33,191 bases of DNA from JAFLCA01 sp041907145 (lineage in GTDB: Bacteria > Bdellovibrionota_C > UBA2361 > JAFLCA01). Below the pieces are notes generated by a model. That model did no database searches, was not told where the DNA came from, and worked only from the letters and a program-made list of their open reading frames with translations. Made by a program: the position numbers and the translations under genes. Of this stretch, positions 15,181 through 24,032 are shown one piece after another; position 1 is the stretch's first letter, and the number at the start of each line of letters is the position of its first letter. The stretch lies in the NCBI GenBank assembly GCA_041907145.1, contig JAYRHW010000168.1:1-33191 (forward strand), read 5' to 3'.

Positions 15181-17016
15181 ATGTGCGGCATAGTCGGATA
15201 CGTTGGATACCAGGATGCCTTGCCGATCATCATCGGCGGGCTCGAAAAGCTGGAGTATCGAGGCTATGACTCTGCTGGCGTGGCCGTGTTCGAGCACGGC
15301 CGGGTTTCCGTAACCCGCGCAATCGGAAAGCTCAGCGAACTGAAGAAGCTGCTCGCCGATCGTCCAAAGGATTCCTGCGCGCTGCTGGGCGTGGGGCATA
15401 CTCGTTGGGCTACCCATGGCCGTCCTTCCGAAAATAACGCGCATCCGCATACCGCTGGCCGGGTAAGCCTAATCCACAATGGTATCGTCGAAAATTATCT
15501 CGAGCGTCGCGAGGAGCTGGAGGCTGCTGGCTGTGAATTCAAGTCCGAAACGGATACTGAAATCGCCGCCCATCTGATGAATGAATTTCTGAAGGAAGGT
15601 CTCGAACCTTTCGAGGCGCTTAAGGCTACCTGCGGTGAAATACGCGGCAGTTATGCCTTTCTGGCGATCGACTCACAAAATCCTGACCGAATTCTCGTTG
15701 CAAAGAACTCCACGCCTATCGTGATTGGAATAGGCGATGGTGAAATGATTGTTGCCAGTGATATTCCAGCGGTTTTGGCTCATACGCGCAAAATCGTCAT
15801 CCTCGAAGATGGCGATATGGCCGATGTGCGCGCCGATTCCTTTCACATTGAAAACGGCGGTCAGAAGGTAACGCGCACGCCGCAAACGATAACCTGGGAT
15901 CCGGTTACAGCGCAGAAGGGCGGCTTCAAGCATTATATGCTCAAGGAGATCCACGAGCAATCACAGGCCATCACGGATACGTTCCGCGGACGTGTGGAGA
16001 AGGAGGATGCGCTCGTATCCTTGCCCGAAATTTCGTTCACCGACAAAGAAATCAGGGATGTTAACCGCATCGTGATGGTTGCCTGCGGGACAGCCTGGCA
16101 CGCTTGTTTGGTGGCGAAATTTTATTTAGAGGCCTTCACCCGAATTCCGGTCGAGGTGGATTACGCTTCGGAATTTCGTTATCGCGAGGCGGTACTCGAC
16201 AAGCATACCCTCGTCATTGCGGTATCGCAGTCTGGTGAAACCGCCGATACGCTGGCGGCGATTGAGCTTGCCGGCCGTTCTTCTCCGACTTTGGCAGTAT
16301 GCAACGTGCTTGGTTCCTCTATCGCGCGCAAGGTGGGCAATGTTTTGTTCACTCATGCCGGACCTGAAATTAGTGTCGCATCGACCAAGGCTTTTACGAC
16401 ACAGCTCGTAGCAGTTTATCTCTTGGCGCTCTATCTCGGCCAGCGTCGAGGAACTTTGCCCCCTGAGCGAGTGGCTGAGCTTACGCAGGATCTGGTTTCG
16501 GTTCCGAGTGCCGTTCGTCAGGCTCTTGATGTTGATGAGGTGATTCAAGCGGTCGCCCATCAGTTTAGGGGCGCCAAAGATTTTCTCTATCTCGGACGGG
16601 GCATTTGCTATCCGATTGCGCTCGAAGGGGCGTTGAAGCTCAAGGAGATTTCTTACGTGCACGCCGAGGGCTATCCGGCAGGGGAGATGAAGCATGGGCC
16701 GATTGCTCTTATTGACGAGAGCATGCCGGTCGTGGTGCTCCTCCAACGCTCCAAGGAACTCTTTGAGAAGACACTCTCTAACCTGCGCGAAGTGGAAGCT
16801 CGCGGTGGGCAAATCGTTGCTGTCACCGATATGCATGGCAGCAAGGAACTCAAAGGAGTAGTGCAGCAGGTGATAGAAGTTCCTTTCGTTTCCGGTTACC
16901 TGAGCCCATTGATTATGGCCATCCCGTTGCAGCTTTTGGCCTACCATGTTGCCGTTTTGAACGGTACGGATGTGGATCTTCCTCGAAATCTTGCAAAGAG
17001 CGTTACCGTCGAGTAG
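15181..17016 (+). CDS. glmS: Glutamine--fructose-6-phosphate aminotransferase (isomerizing)
   Basis: The 611-residue enzyme makes glucosamine-6-phosphate, the entry point to UDP-GlcNAc, peptidoglycan and LPS. The N-terminal amidotransferase domain starts MCGIVGYVG with nucleophile Cys2. It is followed by EYRGYDSAGVA, GHTRWATHG and HNGIVENY. Two SIS sugar-isomerase domains follow (CGTAWHA, SQSGETADTL; later LGRGICYPIALEGALKLKE). The C-terminus is the expected LPRNLAKSVTVE. The ATG directly follows the Met-Cys requirement for an N-terminal cysteine. It sits just after tRNA-Arg and about 350 nt before the division cluster it feeds. No glmS-riboswitch-like leader fits in the short gap. Confidence 0.97.
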   Translation: MCGIVGYVGYQDALPIIIGGLEKLEYRGYDSAGVAVFEHGRVSVTRAIGKLSELKKLLADRPKDSCALLGVGHTRWATHGRPSENNAHPHTAGRVSLIHNGIVENYLERREELEAAGCEFKSETDTEIAAHLMNEFLKEGLEPFEALKATCGEIRGSYAFLAIDSQNPDRILVAKNSTPIVIGIGDGEMIVASDIPAVLAHTRKIVILEDGDMADVRADSFHIENGGQKVTRTPQTITWDPVTAQKGGFKHYMLKEIHEQSQAITDTFRGRVEKEDALVSLPEISFTDKEIRDVNRIVMVACGTAWHACLVAKFYLEAFTRIPVEVDYASEFRYREAVLDKHTLVIAVSQSGETADTLAAIELAGRSSPTLAVCNVLGSSIARKVGNVLFTHAGPEISVASTKAFTTQLVAVYLLALYLGQRRGTLPPERVAELTQDLVSVPSAVRQALDVDEVIQAVAHQFRGAKDFLYLGRGICYPIALEGALKLKEISYVHAEGYPAGEMKHGPIALIDESMPVVVLLQRSKELFEKTLSNLREVEARGGQIVAVTDMHGSKELKGVVQQVIEVPFVSGYLSPLIMAIPLQLLAYHVAVLNGTDVDLPRNLAKSVTVE

Positions 17017-17223
17017 GGGCATGCCTTCGGGCGTAGAATTTGGTGCGCATATTAGGCCTTTGAGGAATGCCGCGTTTGCGACTTAGAGTCGGGATCCTCG
17101 ATCCCATCGGATATGTCGAAGTCTAACCCATGGAAATTCTTCTCGAAAAGTCGAGCATCAAATTGCTAGCTTTAAGTTAGTTAAAATTACCAATCTTTTC
17201 AGATAATTAGCCAAGAATACTGC
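17017..17223 (+). other. Non-coding stretch between glmS and the mraZ promoter, with small hairpins
   Basis: No gene is seen. Four small inverted repeats can be read: ATGCC-TTCG-GGCGT (17021-17034), CGACT-TAG-AGTCG (17079-17091), GGGATC-CTC-GATCCC (17091-17105) and CTCGA-AAAG-TCGAG (17142-17155). None is followed by a T-run, so none is a standard terminator. The last 60 nt are AT-rich and could act as an UP-type element for the mraZ promoter. Confidence 0.4.
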
Positions 17224-17252
17224 TTGACGGTTAGTGGGGTGGCCTCTATTTT
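17224..17252 (+). promoter_or_regulatory. Sigma70 promoter of the mraZ-led division/cell-wall operon
   Basis: TTGACG (17224-17229) and TATTTT (17247-17252) have the ideal 17-nt spacer. AT-rich DNA lies directly upstream. Predicted initiation near 17259 coincides with the start of the TGGGN repeat array, which leaves a leader of about 110 nt before mraZ. Confidence 0.65.
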
Positions 17253-17304
17253 ACCTTGGTGGGGTAAAGTGGGTTTTTATGGTTTGACCTGGTTCGGTAG
17301 GGTT
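17240..17304 (+). promoter_or_regulatory. MraZ-box operator: 10-bp-periodic TGGGN repeats
   Basis: Five units in exact 10-bp register are TGGGG (17260), TGGGT (17270), TGGTT (17280), TGGTT (17290) and GGGTT (17300), each separated by 5 nt. An extra in-phase TGGCC is at 17240, and an out-of-phase TGGGG is at 17235. E. coli MraZ binds TGGGN repeats separated by 5 nt upstream of its own gene, so autoregulation of this operon is likely. The array overlaps the -10 region and transcription start, which favours repression. Confidence 0.75.
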
Positions 17305-17368
17305 TGCCGCGTGGTGCGGATCTCCCAAGCTCAGGCAAAGGACGGTCTTAAAAAGCTGATATCACTCG

Positions 17369-17890
17369 ATGATTGAGAAAGACGATACAGCAGAGCAGCC
17401 AGTTGAGGCGATAGGTGGGGCGAAGGAACTGCCCCTGGCCTTCCGCGGCAACTTTACCCACACCCTCGACTCGAAAGGTCGAATCAATCTCCCCGTAGAT
17501 TTCAGACGAGTGTTGAGCGCGGCAGGCGAGCAGGCAGTGGTACTGACCAACTACATTTCCGACGGAGCGCGCTGCCTGGAGGGTTTCGGTGTAAAGGCCT
17601 GGGCAGAATTCGAACGCAAGCTTCGAGAAAAGAGCCGCTTCTCTTCCAAGCTGCAAAAACTGGAAAACTATTACCTGAGTCGCGCGGCGGAGTGCCCGGT
17701 CGACGGCAACGGAAGAATTTTGCTGCCGCAGCATTTGCGTGAGTACGCCGGCATAGAGCGCGAGGTGACTTTCACCTCATCCATACACGGCTTCCGAGTA
17801 TGGGATAAACGGGTTTGGGACCACATCTTCGCTAACGCTGAACAGGCTTTGATGTCCAACCCCGACACATTCTCCGACGTGGATTTATAG
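17369..17890 (+). CDS. mraZ: Transcriptional regulator MraZ with extended N-terminus
   Basis: The 173-residue DNA-binding protein has two SpoVT/AbrB-type swapped-hairpin domains. The first is FRGNFTHTLDSKGRINLPVDFR (shown by its ends, about residues 25-46) and the second is CPVDGNGRILLPQHLREYAG. MraZ forms ring oligomers and regulates the dcw operon it heads. Usual length is near 145, starting at the FRGNF segment; here about 24 acidic/polar residues precede it. ATG 17369 has no strong ribosome site, so a downstream non-ATG start cannot be excluded. An operator array of the expected type lies 65-130 nt upstream. rsmH begins 2 nt after the stop. Confidence 0.95.
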   Translation: MIEKDDTAEQPVEAIGGAKELPLAFRGNFTHTLDSKGRINLPVDFRRVLSAAGEQAVVLTNYISDGARCLEGFGVKAWAEFERKLREKSRFSSKLQKLENYYLSRAAECPVDGNGRILLPQHLREYAGIEREVTFTSSIHGFRVWDKRVWDHIFANAEQALMSNPDTFSDVDL

Positions 17891-17892
17891 CC

Positions 17893-18840
17893 ATGAGTGA
17901 CGTAACGCGTCATATACCCGTGCTGGAAGCTGAAGTGCTGGAGGCTTTGCGCGCAGCAGGCGGCGGCGCTTTCCTGGACTGTACCCTAGGCGGTGCGGGA
18001 CATAGCGAGGCCATACTCAAAAGTAATCTCAAAAACTCCGTTGTGGCATCCGATCGAGATTTACGTGCGATCGAGCGTGCTCGTGTGCGCTTGGCGGGAT
18101 ACGAAGGCCGCTTTGAGCTTTTGCATTCTGATTTCGCAGGTCTTGCCGCCAAGCTATCTGGACGGACATTCGATGGCCTGCTTGCCGATCTGGGGATCTC
18201 GACCGATCAACTTAAAGAGGGCAGGGGCTTCTCGTTCACCGACGAGCAGAGCTTTGATATGAGGATGGATGAGTCTGCCGGCTCGACGGCGGCCGATCTC
18301 GTCAACGATAGCGATGAGCAGACTTTGATTAGAGTGCTTCACCAGGGCGGCATCGGCCCAGAAGCGAGAAAGTTGGCTCAGGCAATCATTGCCGCGCGGC
18401 CGCATACAAGCGCCAAGTCTTTTGCTTCCGTCGTGAACAAAGTCATGGCTTCGGTGGCAGGCGGCAAGTACGCCAAGAAGAAAGTCAACCCCGCGACGGT
18501 GGTCTTTCAGGCTCTGCGCATCGCCGTTAATCGCGAGTTCGAGCAGATTGATTCGCTGATGGAAATGGCGCCCACGCTGGTTCGTAGCGGTGGACGGATG
18601 GCGGTTATAACTTTCCATTCGCTCGAAGATAAGGCTGTCGTGCGCAAAATGCGGGAGTGGGAGTCAGGTGGAGAGTTTAGCGCCTTGAATCCTGCCAGTG
18701 TGCGCGGCAAGCGATTGGGAAAAATTATCAATAAGAAGGGCGTTGAGCCCAGTGCGGCGGAAGTTGAGCGCAATCCGAGTGCTCGCAGCGCTTGTTTGCG
18801 AGTTTTTGAATTCATGTCTAGCGAGGGGCGTAGTTATTAG
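17893..18840 (+). CDS. rsmH: 16S rRNA (cytosine1402-N4)-methyltransferase
   Basis: The 315-residue SAM-dependent enzyme (formerly MraW) methylates C1402 in the ribosomal P site. It opens with HIPVLEAEVLEAL, and motif I is FLDCTLGGAGHSEAIL. DLGISTDQLKEGRGFSF and MRMDES are characteristic. The C-terminal block includes VVFQALRIAVNREF and ITFHSLEDKAVV. Length is standard. It follows mraZ by 2 nt in the canonical order, and ftsL starts 1 nt after its stop codon. Confidence 0.97.
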   Translation: MSDVTRHIPVLEAEVLEALRAAGGGAFLDCTLGGAGHSEAILKSNLKNSVVASDRDLRAIERARVRLAGYEGRFELLHSDFAGLAAKLSGRTFDGLLADLGISTDQLKEGRGFSFTDEQSFDMRMDESAGSTAADLVNDSDEQTLIRVLHQGGIGPEARKLAQAIIAARPHTSAKSFASVVNKVMASVAGGKYAKKKVNPATVVFQALRIAVNREFEQIDSLMEMAPTLVRSGGRMAVITFHSLEDKAVVRKMREWESGGEFSALNPASVRGKRLGKIINKKGVEPSAAEVERNPSARSACLRVFEFMSSEGRSY

Positions 18841-18841
18841 T

Positions 18842-19159
18842 ATGGCGGTGTGTTTGGATTACCAGGCGGTCTATTGTCGAAACAACAAAATCAGTATTTC
18901 AGTGAGAGCGCAGCTCATAACCGCGTTGTTGCTGCTCGCAGCACTATCTACAAAAGTGTGGATAAAGATCGAGAGTACGGATATTGGATACCGTCTCGCC
19001 AAGGAGCGGCAGACCACCATTTCATTGGATATGGAGCGTCGGGAGCTCGAACTAGCTCGCTCGGTTTTGCTTCGGCCTGACAATCTCACGCGCATGAGCA
19101 AAGAACGGCTCGGATTGGGCCTTCTCCGCCCCGAGCAAGCACGAAAGATCACTCGGTAA
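18842..19159 (+). CDS. ftsL: FtsL-like cell division protein
   Basis: The 105-residue small bitopic protein has a short N-terminal cytoplasmic part. One membrane segment (about residues 22-40, RAQLITALLLLAALSTKVW) is followed by a periplasmic helical region with heptad-like spacing (RLAKERQTTISLDMERRELELA). This is the FtsL/DivIC architecture. Sequence identity in this family is low, so the call rests on topology, size and position between rsmH and ftsI. ATG 18842 is preferred; the frame is open further upstream inside rsmH. FtsL partners FtsB and FtsQ to activate FtsW/FtsI. ftsI starts 12 nt downstream. Confidence 0.85.
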   Translation: MAVCLDYQAVYCRNNKISISVRAQLITALLLLAALSTKVWIKIESTDIGYRLAKERQTTISLDMERRELELARSVLLRPDNLTRMSKERLGLGLLRPEQARKITR

Positions 19160-19171
19160 CGGCGGCGGTAC

Positions 19172-21019
19172 ATGACTACTACATTGTGCTATCAGGACTT
19201 TGCCAAGCGCTCGCACGTCTCGGACGGTGTCCTGCGTCCAGGCTCCCGCCGCCTGCGTCTCGGTTTGCTCGCGTTCATAGCCCTGGCGTGGGGAGCCTTG
19301 TTGGTGACGCGCATGTACAGCTTGCAGGTAGCAGACTTCGCAACTTGGCAGGACTGGGCGCTCAAGCAGCACTTTGCCGATGTTGAGCTAGCGTCCGAAC
19401 GCGGGCCAATTTATGACCGCAATAATCGATTGCTCGCGGTATCCGTCCCGGCAGGATCCGTATATGTCCGGCCGGCACTGGTGCGCGATAAGCCTTCCGC
19501 TGCACAACTGCTATCCAAAGTACTGGGCATGGATAGAAAGGCGGTAGCGCTCAAGCTCAACCAGGATAAACCCTTTGTCTGGATCAAGCGCCAGCTTCCC
19601 CGCGAACAAGCCGAGAGGGTCGAGGCGCTCAATATTCAGGGCGTCGGGTATATGCTCGAATCAAGACGCTTCTATCCTTACAATCAAGCTGCAAGCACCT
19701 TGATAGGCAAAGTCGGTATCGACGGCCACGGTCTCTCAGGCCTCGAAGAGCAATATGAAAGGCATTTGCGCGGTGCGGAAGTTACCGCGCGCTTCACCCG
19801 CGACGCTCTGGGGAAAATGATCGAGGCGCCCGCTGACGTTCCTCTGAACACCGAGCTTCCGCGCGGAAGTGAGATGCATCTGACCATCGATGCCAACCTG
19901 CAAATGATCGTCGACGAGGAGCTAGCGGCGGGAAAGGCCAACGCAAATGCCAAGTCGGCCATGGCGGCCCTTGTTGACGCCACTACCGGCGAGGTTCTTG
20001 CCATCAGCCAAGCTCCGGCGCTGAATTACAATGTTAGCGCCATCAAATCCAAAGCGGAGATGACCAACAAGATAGCTGAAACCGTTTTCGAGCCTGGTTC
20101 GATCATGAAACCGCTGGTGGCGGCTGCGGCGTTGCAGGAGCACGTCGTAACCCCTAATGAAATTATCAATTGCGAGAATGGGCGCTATAGTTTCGGTAAG
20201 CATATCATCAAGGATGTTCATCCCAGCGCCAGCATCCCGTTCCGGGACGTGATCGTGCGCTCATCGAACATCGGCATGACCAAGGTTGGTGCCCGCCTGG
20301 GCAAGGAGAAGCTCTATCAGTATTTGCGCGCCATGGGTTTTGGCAGCGCAACGGGTGTTGGATTGCCGGGTGAGTCTGGGGGGATTCTTCGTCCCGTCGA
20401 GAATTGGGCAATTGTCGATGTGGCGACCCATTCATTTGGCCAAGGGGTTGCTGTCACGCCGCTTCAAATGCTGCGGGCGATGTCCGCGATCGCCAATGGG
20501 GGGTATCTGCCATCCCTTCGAGTGCTGCAGGATCAACCAGTGGCCCCACCGCAGAGAATATATTCTGCATCTGTTGCTGATAAGGTGAAGGACATGTTGT
20601 ACGCCGTGGTTGAAGACGAGCATGGCACGGGGGGCAAGGCGCTTATCGAGGGGATCCGCGTAGGAGGGAAGACAGGGACCGCTCAAAAGGCCAATCCAAA
20701 TGGCCGTGGTTACCTGCCGGGAGCCTATATGTCCTCCTTTATCGGATTTGTGGATGGAACCTCTCTCGGGGTGCCGCAGAAACTTACCCTGATGGTCGTC
20801 ATCGATGAGCCCAACACCACCTCTATTTACGGAGGCACCCTGGCCGCGCCGGTGTTCAATCGAATTATGAAGCGCGCCCTAAACCACTTGACGACGCAAC
20901 GGGAGCTCGGTGAGGGACCCGGCGTGCGGCAGGATTCCGACCATGTCATTGACCCAAAGATGTTCGTTCCAAAGCTTAATCCAGGCTTTACCCAGGTAAG
21001 CTTCGTCCCTACGGAGTAG
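19172..21019 (+). CDS. ftsI: Peptidoglycan D,D-transpeptidase FtsI (PBP3)
   Basis: The 615-residue septal class B penicillin-binding protein has a cytoplasmic N-terminus and a membrane anchor (about residues 28-47). A pedestal domain follows with ERGPIYDRNNRLLAVS and a transpeptidase domain. Active-site motifs are S310-I-M-K313 (SxxK), S364-S-N366 (SxN) and K500-T-G (KTG). There is no PASTA domain, unlike spore-former or actinobacterial relatives. It cross-links septal peptidoglycan together with FtsW, encoded downstream. A gap of about 105 nt separates it from murE. Confidence 0.96.
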   Translation: MTTTLCYQDFAKRSHVSDGVLRPGSRRLRLGLLAFIALAWGALLVTRMYSLQVADFATWQDWALKQHFADVELASERGPIYDRNNRLLAVSVPAGSVYVRPALVRDKPSAAQLLSKVLGMDRKAVALKLNQDKPFVWIKRQLPREQAERVEALNIQGVGYMLESRRFYPYNQAASTLIGKVGIDGHGLSGLEEQYERHLRGAEVTARFTRDALGKMIEAPADVPLNTELPRGSEMHLTIDANLQMIVDEELAAGKANANAKSAMAALVDATTGEVLAISQAPALNYNVSAIKSKAEMTNKIAETVFEPGSIMKPLVAAAALQEHVVTPNEIINCENGRYSFGKHIIKDVHPSASIPFRDVIVRSSNIGMTKVGARLGKEKLYQYLRAMGFGSATGVGLPGESGGILRPVENWAIVDVATHSFGQGVAVTPLQMLRAMSAIANGGYLPSLRVLQDQPVAPPQRIYSASVADKVKDMLYAVVEDEHGTGGKALIEGIRVGGKTGTAQKANPNGRGYLPGAYMSSFIGFVDGTSLGVPQKLTLMVVIDEPNTTSIYGGTLAAPVFNRIMKRALNHLTTQRELGEGPGVRQDSDHVIDPKMFVPKLNPGFTQVSFVPTE

Positions 21020-21126
21020 CTCCTTTACAGGTCCAAGACCGCGGCATATCTTGATGAAACAGGTTCTGTCGGATTGACATAGCCGGCCGAATTCTCCGGT
21101 ATTCCTACCTGTAGGTGGCAGTCTCA

Positions 21127-22611
21127 GTGGCATCTCTTCCTGTTAGCGGTATTCCTGGTTTGCTCGGCGGGCGTCCGTTTGAACTGCCCTCTGACGCCCA
21201 TGCCTCGGGCGTGCAGTTCGACTCCCGTAAGATCAGACCTGGAGATATCTTTGTTGCGATTGCAGGAGCGCAGGGGGATGGGCACGACTTTATCTCCAAA
21301 GCCTTTGCGGCCGGTGCTGTTCTGGCCGTCGTTTCGAATGAGTCAAAGGCCGACGGCTATCCCGGCGTGCTCGTTTCCGATCCACGCAAATCACTCAGCC
21401 GACTGGCGGCGCTATTCGCTGCGCGGCCGGCTGATCGGCTCAAGGTCATCGCTGTTACCGGAACCAACGGCAAGACTACTACTAATTGGCTCGTCTATCA
21501 TGCGCTCAATGCGCTGCGGCAGCCTTGCATTAGGATCGGCACACTCGGCGTAGAGGCTGGAAATCTCTTCAGCAGACCCGGTAACCTCACCACTCCGGAT
21601 CCGGTGGAGATTCAGAATGATTTGCGCGCCGCCCTGGATGGCGGATGCACCGCGGCAGTTATGGAGACATCGTCGCATGCCTTGGCGCAGGGCCGGGTCG
21701 ATGATATCGCATTCGATGTCGGGATCTTTACCAATCTTACTCGTGATCATCTCGATTATCATGGCAGCATGGATGAGTATTTCCGCGCTAAACGCCGGCT
21801 TTTCGAGTTGATATCCGAAGGAAAGAAGGAAACTCGGGCCGCGGTCATCAATATAGATACGGATGCTGGCAGAAAGCTTCAGGCGGAACTACCGGCGTTA
21901 GCACTCAGGGACTTCTCCTTTGGGACGGCTCCAGGGGCACGGATCCGCATCGCTTCCTTTACCCAAAATCTAGCCGGAAGCTTGACAGATTTGAACATCG
22001 AGGGACGGACCTATGCATTGCGAACCAAGCTTCTTGGTTCGCACAATGCGCAGAATCTAGCCGGAGCTCTTGGGGCCTTGATGGCCCTCGGGATTCCGGT
22101 TGCCGATGCCTGCGCGGCGTTGGAGGTCTCACCGCAGGTGCCCGGACGGCTCGAGGCTATTACGGGCGCGCCGTTTGGAGTATTTGTTGACTATGCGCAT
22201 ACTCCGGATGCTCTGGAGAATGTGCTGCCGGCCCTGCGTTCACTGGTGAAGGGTTCCCTGTGGGTCGTGTTTGGTTGCGGCGGTGATAGAGACCGAGGTA
22301 AGCGGCCGCAGATGGCAGAGGTCGCGCAGCGGCTCGGCGATAGAGTCGTAGTAACATCGGACAATCCTCGCACGGAAGATCCGCAGCGTATTATCCAGGA
22401 TATTTTGTCCCAGGGCGCCAAGGTTTACATGGTCGAAGCTGATAGACGCATCGCGATCACAGAGACCTTGCGGCAGGCGAAGGCAGGAGATTGCGTGCTC
22501 ATCGCCGGCAAGGGGCATGAGGACTATCAGATTGTCGGGACAGAGAAATCGCATTTTTCGGATCAAGAAGTCGCGCGAGAAACGCTGAAAGCCTTGGGGT
22601 ACACGCGATGA
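21127..22611 (+). CDS. murE: UDP-MurNAc-L-Ala-D-Glu--2,6-diaminopimelate ligase
   Basis: The 494-residue cytoplasmic Mur ligase adds the third stem amino acid. The ATP-binding loop is VTGTNGKTTT, followed by TTPDP and METSSHALAQGRV. The substrate motif D412-N-P-R is the one associated with meso-diaminopimelate rather than lysine. The YFRAKRRLFE segment carries the carbamylated-lysine position. GTG 21127 is chosen because AGGTGG lies 8 nt upstream; GTG 21115 (four codons longer) is possible. The stop overlaps the murF start (ATGA). TTGACA at 21074-21079 might belong to an internal promoter, but no well-spaced -10 is seen. Confidence 0.95.
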   Translation: MASLPVSGIPGLLGGRPFELPSDAHASGVQFDSRKIRPGDIFVAIAGAQGDGHDFISKAFAAGAVLAVVSNESKADGYPGVLVSDPRKSLSRLAALFAARPADRLKVIAVTGTNGKTTTNWLVYHALNALRQPCIRIGTLGVEAGNLFSRPGNLTTPDPVEIQNDLRAALDGGCTAAVMETSSHALAQGRVDDIAFDVGIFTNLTRDHLDYHGSMDEYFRAKRRLFELISEGKKETRAAVINIDTDAGRKLQAELPALALRDFSFGTAPGARIRIASFTQNLAGSLTDLNIEGRTYALRTKLLGSHNAQNLAGALGALMALGIPVADACAALEVSPQVPGRLEAITGAPFGVFVDYAHTPDALENVLPALRSLVKGSLWVVFGCGGDRDRGKRPQMAEVAQRLGDRVVVTSDNPRTEDPQRIIQDILSQGAKVYMVEADRRIAITETLRQAKAGDCVLIAGKGHEDYQIVGTEKSHFSDQEVARETLKALGYTR

Positions 22612-24011
22612 GTGTAGCGCTATCAAAGGCGGAGCTTTGCGCCATCGTAGGAGGTCGGTCGATTGCCGATGGTTCTCGACTCAACTTTGAGCGCGTCGAG
22701 TATGATTCGCGGGAGATTCGCGGGGGAGAGCTTTTTGTCGCCCTCAAGGGAGCGGCAGGCCATGGTCATCAACATGTACCCTCAGCGCTGGAGCGCGGAG
22801 CGGCGCTCTGCTTGGTTGAGGACGAGTCCGTAGCAAAGTCCAGCGTGTTTCCCGAGCGCATGGTGGTGGTCGCGGACACTTTGAGAGCTTTTTGGTCTCT
22901 CGCCCAGTGGTGGCGCCGTGAGCTAAAGATCCCGGTACTTGCCATTACCGGATCGGTCGGAAAGACGACTACCCAGGAGGTGGCGGCAGCTATACTGCTG
23001 CGCTGGGCCAAGGGTACCTATTCGCAGAAATCGCACAATAATCACGTTGGTGTGCCGTACACGATGTGCCGAATTGCTCGCGAACACCGCTGGGCGGTGC
23101 TTGAAATGGGGATGAGCAATAGGGGCGAAATTTCGGCTCTAACCAAGCTGGGCGAGCCGAATGTCGGACTTATTACCCTGATTGCCCCGGCACATATCGA
23201 GAATCTTGGAAGCTTGCAGGGCATTTGCGATGCGAAGTTCGAATTGCTTGAGGGTATTCAGAGCCCCGGTACTATAGTGCTTAACGCTGATGATGAGCTG
23301 CAGCGTGCGAAATGGGGAACGCTTCGCGACGGGGATCTTACAGCCAAGTTTTTTGGCCATTCAGCAGATGCGGACGCGCGATTGGAAAACGTACATACTT
23401 TCGGCCTAGAGGGGATCGAGTTCGATCTGCATTTGGGGGCGACCCACTTGCCGATTACCATGCGTGTTCTTGGGCGGCATAATGCCATGGCAGCAGCCGG
23501 TGCGGCGCTTGCTTGCCGGGCATTAATTCCCGAATTGACCACGGACCATATTGCTAAAGGGCTGCAGGACTTCACGGCGCCTCTCATGCGTTTGGCTATC
23601 AAGCCGCTCAGGGGTGGGCGAAAGCTTATAGACGATTCGTATAATGCCAATCCGGCCTCGATGACTGCGTTGTTGGATTTAGCCCAGGAACTAAAGGCAG
23701 AGAAGTTAAGGATCGGCCTGTTGCTGGGCGATATGCTCGAGCTTGGAAGCGGGAGCGCCGATTTTCATCGTCAAATCGGAGAACTTGCGGCGAGAATCGG
23801 GCCCGAGTTCCTCATTGCCGTTGGCCCCCAGGCTCAGGCGTATGTGGCGGCCGCTGAGAAGCTGGGAATTCGTGCCATGGATGGAGGGACCCCTGAAGCA
23901 GCGGCCCAAGTCGCTCGAAAATTTGAATTCGATGTATTGCTGGTAAAAGCCTCGCGCGGCATCGGCTTAGATAGGGCCGTGAAGGTTTTTATGGAACGAG
24001 ATAGTATCTGA
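22608..24011 (+). CDS. murF: UDP-MurNAc-tripeptide--D-alanyl-D-alanine ligase
   Basis: The 467-residue Mur ligase adds D-Ala-D-Ala to the stem peptide. It has an N-terminal substrate domain with the VEYDSREIRGGELFVAL block. The ATP loop is TGSVGKTTTQE. MurF-typical features are SHNNHVGVPYT, the ALEMGMS-like VLEMGMSNRGEI and DDSYNANPASM. ATG 22608 overlaps murE by 4 nt, suggesting translational coupling. mraY begins 21 nt downstream. Confidence 0.96.
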   Translation: MSVALSKAELCAIVGGRSIADGSRLNFERVEYDSREIRGGELFVALKGAAGHGHQHVPSALERGAALCLVEDESVAKSSVFPERMVVVADTLRAFWSLAQWWRRELKIPVLAITGSVGKTTTQEVAAAILLRWAKGTYSQKSHNNHVGVPYTMCRIAREHRWAVLEMGMSNRGEISALTKLGEPNVGLITLIAPAHIENLGSLQGICDAKFELLEGIQSPGTIVLNADDELQRAKWGTLRDGDLTAKFFGHSADADARLENVHTFGLEGIEFDLHLGATHLPITMRVLGRHNAMAAAGAALACRALIPELTTDHIAKGLQDFTAPLMRLAIKPLRGGRKLIDDSYNANPASMTALLDLAQELKAEKLRIGLLLGDMLELGSGSADFHRQIGELAARIGPEFLIAVGPQAQAYVAAAEKLGIRAMDGGTPEAAAQVARKFEFDVLLVKASRGIGLDRAVKVFMERDSI

Positions 24012-24032
24012 TTTCGAGTTGATAGGAATATT

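Noticed and set aside
16126..17022. Minus-strand open frame of 298 codons across the glmS 3' half
   Set aside because: It is a shadow of glmS; its translation is rich in Arg/His/Asn with no family resemblance.
17079..17105. Pair of adjacent perfect small hairpins after glmS as terminator
   Set aside because: No T-run follows either stem, and the stems are only 5-6 bp.
17142..17155. CTCGA-AAAG-TCGAG inverted repeat as a regulator site
   Set aside because: A single short repeat with no second copy and no known match; it could occur by chance.
21074..21105. Perfect -35 TTGACA upstream of murE as an internal promoter
   Set aside because: The nearest -10-like hexamer (TATTCC at 21100) is 20 nt away, which is too long; no other good hexamer is seen.
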